DNA of 64,000 nt from Gigaspora rosea (lineage: Eukaryota; Glomeromycota; Glomeromycetes; Diversisporales; Gigasporaceae), in contig QKWP01000806.1 of NCBI GenBank assembly GCA_003550325.1, positions 22,785 to 86,784 on the forward strand. Reading direction: 5' to 3'. Shown here piece after piece: positions 57,830 through 64,000 of this stretch. Made by a program: the position numbers and the translations under genes. The notes under the pieces were generated by a model, which was given only the letters and a program-made list of their open reading frames with translations, ran no database searches and had not been told where the DNA came from. Position 1 is the stretch's first letter. Every line of letters begins with the position of its first letter.

Positions 57830-58250
57830 TTGAATGAAACTTTTAGATACTCATATATAATTTTTTGCACTTCTACACTAGTTGGTGCAATATATAATAC
57901 TATAATATTTTATTTAAAGACCCTTGAAGTCTAGCACCAAATCCAATATATACAGATTCTCCCTGTTTATCTTAACTATATGTTCTTCCCATTTTTTATC
58001 TATTATAATTCCAATACCAGATTCTTTTTTCTTCCCTTCCTCTGCTACTGGCCAAAACCCCTTACATTTTTATTCTCTTTTAGCAGAAACTTCCCTACTT
58101 TTTTTGTTAAAGTCATTTCTTCTAAATCCATTATGTTAATCCTTTTCTCCTCTATAAAGTCAGCGATAGCATCTAATTTTCCTAATTTTCCTTATTTGTT
58201 TTCAAATTATTTACATTATGGAATCCTATTTCTAGCACACTGAAATTAGT
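57830..58250 (-). pseudogene. LINE copy B endonuclease remnant
   Basis: EIGFHNVNNLKTNKEN and LYIAPTSVEVQKIIYEYLKV correspond to the N-terminal half of the copy A endonuclease. The GDFN and SDH/SDY parts and about 1.2 kb before RT are missing, so this piece joins RT sequence directly. Many stops. Confidence 0.65.
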
Positions 58251-58594
58251 ATTTTCTGTTTCTTTCACTCTATTCTCTTCCTTTTTTTCCCCTCCTCTTG
58301 CTTCTTCTTCTGCTTTCTTCCATTGAACCCTCGAGCTTCTTCCTTTGTTAGGATAGGAACAGTCCCTATCCTTCTTTTTAAAGACAGCCTTGGCAACTTT
58401 CAGGAGCAATAGGGGACCTCTGTCCTCTTATTAATATTTTCTAACAAGAATAGTCTGTTTAGTATTTTTGTGCCGATTTTCATTTTCTACTAGTATTTGG
58501 GGTTTGTGCTCGCCCTTGTCTGTTTCGAATTTTCTTATTCCAATATTAACTTTAGTCATATCTTGTTCCTATTTATTTTTCTTTCCTATCCTAT

Positions 58595-59690
58595 TTATAC
58601 TTCTAAGCTTTCTGTTATGTAGTACATCCTACTGTTTTGTCTTCTAGTATGAGTTGTAGCTTTTTTTGCTTTTTCTTTATTTATCCAACTCCGTTTCAAC
58701 TGGCTCCGATCTTTCTTATTTTCTATACCTTGATCTAAATACTTCCACTCCAATTTAGTATTGTAATAAAAGACAGTTGCTCTTTGTACAGCTTTGTATT
58801 TCGCCTCTGTATTGAAGTAGATATGAGCTGTGCCTTTTTGATTTCCATAGCAATTATTTAGAATATATACTGCCCTTGCCTTTATTTTTTTTAGTTGACG
58901 TAATAGTAATGTATCAACTGCATATCTGGTTAGACTTGTAATTGTTAATTTATATTTGTTTCTAAATTCCAATTCGTTTAAATTAAATTTTTTTGGAGTT
59001 GTTCTATATGTTCTAGCTTCATATAGATGAACAGACCAACTGTTTCTTAAAACTTCTTCTTTGTGTTGGTTTTCTACTTCTATTTTAATATAAGCTGCTT
59101 TTGTTTTCCATCCTTGCTGCCAAGCCAAAACTATAGCTTTTCTGAAAAAGCCAAATATTTTTTGATTACTTTAGCATCCACTTTTTTAGGTAAATTTTAG
59201 ATTGTAAAAAAATACTGTGATTTTTCATTCTAACTCCATGCTATAAAGTTACTCTTGGTGCTCATATAGAGTTGTAAATATCCTCCTGTGTTTTCTGCTA
59301 CTTCTCGTTTACTCTATTCTGTATCTTGAATGCATTAGGTACTGTTTAGTTTTTTTTCCTCAAGTCCATAGTCCCAGGTTCCACACTCCAACTTTAGTAG
59401 TAAGGCCTTTATTTTCTTTTGTTCTAGAGTAATATCCTTTATTTTGTTCACATTTTCTTCACTCTGTTCTTCAAAAGCTCTTTTTTTCACCCTTAGCAGC
59501 TTTTTCTTCTTGTAATTGTTTTGCTAATTTTCTGGTTCCGCATTTGTTTCTTTCCTTATATTCTTATGTTGTTCTAATTTTTTAATACTTGTATCTTTCT
59601 CATTTAATAGTTCAATTTCTAGCTGTGTGATTGGTTCTTTACATATCACCTTGTGCTTAGCCCAACTGTGTAACTCTATTACATTTTGTA
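58595..59690 (-). pseudogene. LINE copy B ORF1
   Basis: The start region aligns with copy A MELYNYCEY, but ATG has become ATA near 59676 (ELHSWAKHKVI follows). A Lys/Glu coiled-coil-like region with shifts leads to the frame at 58595-59128, with KTKAAYIKIEVENQHKEEVL and AHIYFNTEAKYKAVQRATVF, then YYNTKLEWK. The end is the RRM-like part shared with copy A. Confidence 0.65.
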
Positions 59691-59710
59691 TTACTGCAAT
59701 TATATATGGC

Positions 59711-59998
59711 TAGTGATGTGAGTTGGTAGCTACCGGTAGGAATCTACCACTAGTATCTACCGTTAGATAACGGTAGATACAGTTAGATAAATTATATGTG
59801 GGATAGATACCAATAAAATAATAGAATAAAATTTTAAAATTATATAATGCATTATAGATATCAAAAAGTATGATTTGTCAAATAAATTTTATTTATCATG
59901 TAACTAGTAGATCTACTGGTAGTGGTAGCTACCGGTAGCTACCACCTATCGGTAGATACCAGTTGGAATATGCCAAATTGGTAGAATTCACATCACTA
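59711..59998. mobile_element. hAT-like satellite-filled MITE, GGTAGCTACCGG interior
   Basis: TIR TAGTGATGTGAGTTGG / TAGTGATGTGAATTCT with a perfect 8-bp duplication TATATGGC (59703-59710, 59999-60006). Subterminal palindromes GGTAGCTACCGGTAGCTACC line both sides of a short AT-rich core. It sits in the LINE B leader. Confidence 0.9.
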
Positions 59999-60769
59999 TA
60001 TATGGCTGATCAAACCCCAAAAATTTTGCAACATCTGTATCTTTTTTAAGCAAAAGCATCTTGTTTTTATTGAATAAAGCATCTTTTTTCTCTTCTTGTT
60101 TGCTAAAAATGTTCTTAAATTTTTTTAGCCTTGACATTTTATTTTATTCTATTGTCCGTCTATTTTGTTGTTATATTTTCTATCCTCTTCGTTTACGATT
60201 ACTATAGGACCCCGGACATCTCTCATATAGGTCATAACTGATCTGCATGAATTTGGACGTTTTTGCTACTTCTAATATCAAGTAAATTTGCTAAAAGTTG
60301 GATTATTACATATAAATTTTATAGTAATTTGCTAAAAACTTAATTATAACATCTAGTATCGGGTAAATAAATATAGTGCAATAAAAATTTGCGCAAATCT
60401 GTAACCCTGCTGATGGCCATTAAAGAATTTTTTAATTTTTTGCACAGATCTTTAACAATTCAATAATCTGCACAGATTGTAAAAAGCGAATAATAATAAA
60501 TTACAATATGCTCACCTAAATAATAAATGCTAGCTAATTTTTTCATGTATTAAAAAAATACATTCGAATATTCATATATAAAAAATAACAAAAGCAAATC
60601 ATAAAAAATTACTATATGATTACCTAAATATTAAATGCTAGCTAATTTTTCATATATTAAAACAATAAATTCGAATATTCATATATTTTAACAATATAAT
60701 TTATTACAAAATACAAAAAAAAATTAAAAGAAAAAAAAATTAAAAAAATAAATACAAATTACAACATAA

Positions 60770-61025
60770 ACCCGATTCTAACTATCGTGCTATATCCCAA
60801 CTATTACCAATATCGTGCTATGTCCCAACCATCATACAAAGTCCCATACTAACCATTATGCTACGCCCTATACTAAGTATCGTGCTACTAACTATCATGC
60901 TACATCCCATACTAACTATCTTGCTATGTTCTGAACTATGTCTATTGTGCTACATACGTTTTACTATCATGCTACATTTGTTCTACTATCTCACTATATT
61001 CTAACTATCACGCTACATTTCATAT
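60770..61025. repeat. ACTATCGTGCTACATCCCATA tandem repeat
   Basis: About nine degenerate ~25-bp units with CTATCRTGCTA..TCCCATACTA. Confidence 0.7.
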
Positions 61026-61153
61026 TACTCGTTCTAAAAAAAAAGATCCGTTAGTACTGTAAAAAAAAAAAAAGAGCGAAGAAATTAACTAAATCGACCC
61101 ATACCTTATACTGGAAGATACAAACACATACCAACGACGGCTAGAACGAATTC

Positions 61154-61460
61154 CTATCTACATTTTTGACGCCCAATTTCAGCACTCCAGCGAAGCACGC
61201 CTAAAATAAAAGAAAAGTGAATAATAATAGATAAATAAATACAATAAAGCAAGAAACTAGAAACTTATCTTTAGTATAAGTTCTAGAATCTCCGGGCTCA
61301 GACTTCTTCCAATTCCAAGTTCCACATGGTCCATAAATTTATTATATTCAAAATAATTAACATATCCACTATAAATAACTCTTTCGATACTTTCTTGTAA
61401 AATATTTCCTATAATTACTCGTCTAATCAAGTCTTGTATTCTTAAAAACGCACGTGAACA
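61154..61460 (-). pseudogene. Two-exon gene fragment inside the TIR element
   Basis: Exon 1 (about 61460 to 61265) is open for ~64 codons: RAFLRIQDLIRRVIIGNILQ, ERVIYSGYVNYFEYNKFMDH, GIGRSLSPEILELILKI. An A|GTTTCTAG donor and a TTTTATTTTAG acceptor (61211-61201) bound a 64-bp intron. Exon 2 (61200-61154) reads VLRWSAEIGRQKCR and a stop in phase. No start or family is recognised. Codon pattern and splice signals suggest a host sequence captured by the element. Confidence 0.4.
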
Positions 61461-61670
61461 ATGATGTTAAATAGAACAAAGAATAAATTAGGGTCAAGTA
61501 AAGCAACTATTGACAGATTATCTAAAAGTTGTAAAGAATTTATTAATACAAGTTGTAGAACCATAAGAAGTTATGACAAAATATGCGGTTTTGATAAAGC
61601 TTTTTCCGAGTTCTTTGAAAAAATAAAGAGGACTAAAAAAAATAGTGTTGACAGATATTACAAAAAATAA
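61461..61670 (+). other. 69-codon frame of uncertain status
   Basis: Begins MMLNRTKNKLGSSKATIDRL and ends SVDRYYKK. Composition is protein-like (Lys/Ser-rich) but it abuts the minus-strand fragment and has no recognised family. Confidence 0.25.
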
Positions 61671-61750
61671 AAAAAAACATATTGTAGAAAAAAATATATA
61701 TTTATATGAGATGATTGCCAATGATTGGCTGATCATATTATAAAAAAAAC

Positions 61751-62134
61751 TTAATTGATAATTCGTTTCCAAATGAGGAAGCCATACATAGTAAATTGCG
61801 ACGCACAGATCTATATGATTTACTATATAAAATTGCTAAGCCACAAATGCCACTTCACGACAAAGTAAAGTCATTTTTCTACTAAGTAAATATATCTTCA
61901 ATTTCTAAGTAATCTTGTAGAACATTATTTTCTGATTTTAATATAATAATATCATTAAAATCTGTTTAGTAGTTGCAGAGATATTGGCATAAAATGATTT
62001 GCCAACTAATGTAAACCTACTATTGTTTACGTGAAATGGCATTTTTGACTATAGTAAATCTCATAGTCATGTGCGTCACAATTTACTATATATGGTTATA
62101 TATGGTTCCCTCATTCAGAAACGGATTATCAATT
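61751..62134. repeat. Fold-back with TAGTAAATTGCGACGCAC arms
   Basis: AATTGATAATTCGTTTCCAA and ATAGTAAATTGCGACGCAC pair with complements near 62060-62130. TA-rich loop. Confidence 0.6.
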
Positions 62135-63190
62135 AAATAATTTAAATAAAAAATATAAATAATTAAATTAAATAAATAATTTTAAAAAAACGTTTAATAA
62201 AAAAAAAAAGTAAAAATAATTTAAATAAAAAATAATTTAAATAAATATTTTAAATAAATTAATTTAAAATTAAAAAAAATAATAAAAATTAAAAATAAAA
62301 ATCGAAAAAAAATAAAAAATAATAAAAATAAATACATTAAAAAAAATATTAAAAAAAATCAAAAATTAAAAAAAAATTGAAAAAATAATAAAAAAAATGT
62401 TAAAAATAAAAAAAAATAAAAATAAATAATTAAATAAAACGTTTTTAAATTATTAAAATAAAATACAAAAAAAAAATAAAATAAAATAAAATAAAATATA
62501 AAATTAAAAACAAATAAAAAAAAAATTAAATATTAAAAAAATAAAAAAAGTAAAAATAATTAAATAAAAATAATTTAATAAATAAATAAAAAAAAGTTTA
62601 AAAAATAAAAATAAAAATAACCAATTTAAATAAATAATAAAAAAACCCCAGTTAAAAAAATTAAAAAAAAGAACATTATTTTTAAAAAAAAAAATAAAAA
62701 AAAATAAAAAAAATAAATAATAATAAAAATAATAATAAAATTAAAAAAAAATAATAAAAAAATTTAAATTTAAATAAAAAAAATTAAAAAATTAAAAAAT
62801 AAAATAAAATAAAAAAACGAAAAAGTAAAAAAAAGTAAAAAAGAATAAAAAAATTGAAAAAATTAATATTATTAAAAAAAAAGAAATCAAAAAAAATTAA
62901 TAAAAATAAAAAAAACTGAAAAAGTAAAAAAAAGTAGAAAAGAATAAAAAAATCAAAAAAAAAATTAAATCAAAAAAAAAATAAAAAAACTGATAAATTA
63001 AAATATATAAATAAATAAATAAAAAAAAGTTAAATTAAAAAAAGAATAAAAAAACATGTTTTTTACTTTATTTATTTATTTTCACGGGTACTAATCAAAT
63101 CCGCTAATATATAAAAATAAAAAAAATAAATAATATACATAGTGTACAAATCTTTTTTTAACAAAGTAAATAAAAAAATAACATGCTTTT
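62135..63190. repeat. A-rich low-complexity tract
   Basis: Over 1 kb of AAATAAAAATTAAA-type sequence, strongly purine-skewed on the plus strand, closing with paired TTTACTTTATTTATTTATTT segments. No genes. Confidence 0.85.
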
Positions 63191-64000
63191 TTTACTTTAT
63201 TTATTTGTTTATTTATTTATCGGTTTTAATATTTTTATTTTCCCAATGTAATTCTCCCAAAAAAGGATAAATTGCTAAAAATAAAATATAACATGTATAA
63301 AATCTTAGTAATTCGCTAAAATATTCAATTATGACCTGTTTTAAAATTAACTAAAATTTGCTAAAATTTAAATTTGGACCTTAGATCAAATTTGAATCAA
63401 TTTGCTAAAAAATAATATGACATATATCAGAGATGTCTGGGGTCCTATCACTATGTTACGTATTTGTTTTGTTAATCCAAAAACTTTATGTATTTAACTT
63501 GTTTATTTTTCCTATTTGGTATTTTTGTTTGTACTGCTGGTCACATGTCCTTTGTTGTTGTTAGAGGTGATCTGCAATTCAAAGTTTAGCCAAATTTTCC
63601 ACTTTTTGTAAAAAATTTTTCAAAAAACCAAAGTGGTTATGTTGCTCTGTTTTTTCCAAAGTGTACTAAGTAATTCTTAGTCAATTTAGTTCTTCTTTCT
63701 TTTTTCTTAACGGTTCTTTGGTCTTTTTTCCTTTCAGTTTTTGTTAACTATTCCTTTTTCTTTATTGCTGAAAATGGACAGAGAATCAGTGGAAAGAGTT
63801 TTATAATTATAATTGTATACATATAATACTTTGGCGAGGAGTTTCCTTGTACAGTATTATATATTTTATTACTAGGCATAGGCATAAATAGTGCTATTAT
63901 AGCTATTTAATTTTTGCCTTCCTCTTCTGTCTTTTCATTTTTATTTTGTACTTTTTTGGTCTTCGGTTAGGTATTTTAGCTTTTCCCTTTTTTTTCTATT

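Larger units (their letters stand above)
60206..63446. mobile_element. 3.2-kb TIR element with AGGACCCC ends
   Basis: The TIR AGGACCCCGGACATCTCTCA pairs with AGGACCCCAGACATCTCTGA (complement of the right end) and continues to about 35 bp. The 8-bp duplication ATTACTAT / ATCACTAT matches 7 of 8. The first eight bases are those of the 180-bp MITE family. The interior holds a tandem repeat, a candidate captured gene fragment, a fold-back and 1 kb of A-rich low complexity. No transposase is seen. Confidence 0.8.
53804..64000 (-). mobile_element. Inactivated LINE copy B, same family as copy A
   Basis: Protein blocks match copy A in order: ORF1, endonuclease remnant, RT, RNase H. The end near 53815 is cut within the C-terminal segment (IFRVKCLNG). 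The 5' UTR continues beyond 63447 (GATCTGCAATTC, as GATCTGCAGTTG in copy A) and the 5' end lies near 63820. 63820-64000 is undetermined. Three TIR elements interrupt it (54334, 59711, 60206). Confidence 0.8.

Noticed and set aside
62135..63190. Centromere or replication origin signal in the A-rich tract
   Set aside because: Only base composition supports it, and it is bounded by TIR element sequence.

Overview
The window is an AT-rich eukaryotic nuclear scaffold, with a 597-base run of N and one isolated n. Almost all of it is transposable elements nested inside one another. The LINE reverse transcriptases carry the 'FQDM.KAF' and 'GIDQG/GIEQGE' phrasing that I associate with arbuscular mycorrhizal fungi (Glomeromycotina). 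Together with DUF7869-like transposase relatives and the extreme repeat load, this suggests a large Rhizophagus- or Gigaspora-like genome. That assignment is inference. No bacterial operons, rRNA, ordinary tRNA genes or CRISPR arrays are visible.

Layout, left end: 2-853 is the C-terminal part of a DUF7869-like transposase-type gene. It is followed by Ty3 gag debris between inverted MITE copies (1065-3035) and by a tRNA-headed SINE-like element (3060-4180). A patchwork of small DNA transposons and a ~95-bp satellite runs to 9400.

9511-20603 holds the remains of what looks like a real multi-exon host gene on the minus strand, rich in Asn/Asp/Ser with a Lys-rich C-terminus. It is broken by a structurally complete 5.95-kb Ty3-type LTR retrotransposon (10034-15981, TSD AGTAG) inserted in an exon, and by a small hAT-like element in another exon.

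17.6-34 kb is mostly MITEs: PIF/Harbinger-like with TWA duplications, mariner-like with TA duplications, fold-back families, plus two SINE types.

34295-45216 is a full-length LINE on the minus strand: ORF1, APE-type endonuclease, RT and RNase H. It has a perfect 10-bp target duplication, is itself interrupted by a 3.3-kb TIR element, and sits inside an older repeat. A decayed DUF7869-like gene follows (45.65-47.3 kb), then a 5'-truncated LINE of another subfamily (48.5-52.6 kb). A second copy of the first LINE (53.8 kb to the window end) is inactivated: its YADD aspartates are deleted, the endonuclease is partly deleted, and three elements are inserted in it.

The most interesting pattern is a group of non-autonomous elements with hAT-like termini (8-bp target duplications, TIRs often fitting YARNG). 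The interior of each is filled with its own short, often palindromic repeat. A second recurrent theme is transition-type decay: LTR differences, Gln codons turned to stops, and Asp/Glu to Asn/Lys in catalytic motifs. This is consistent with cytosine methylation or a RIP-like process.
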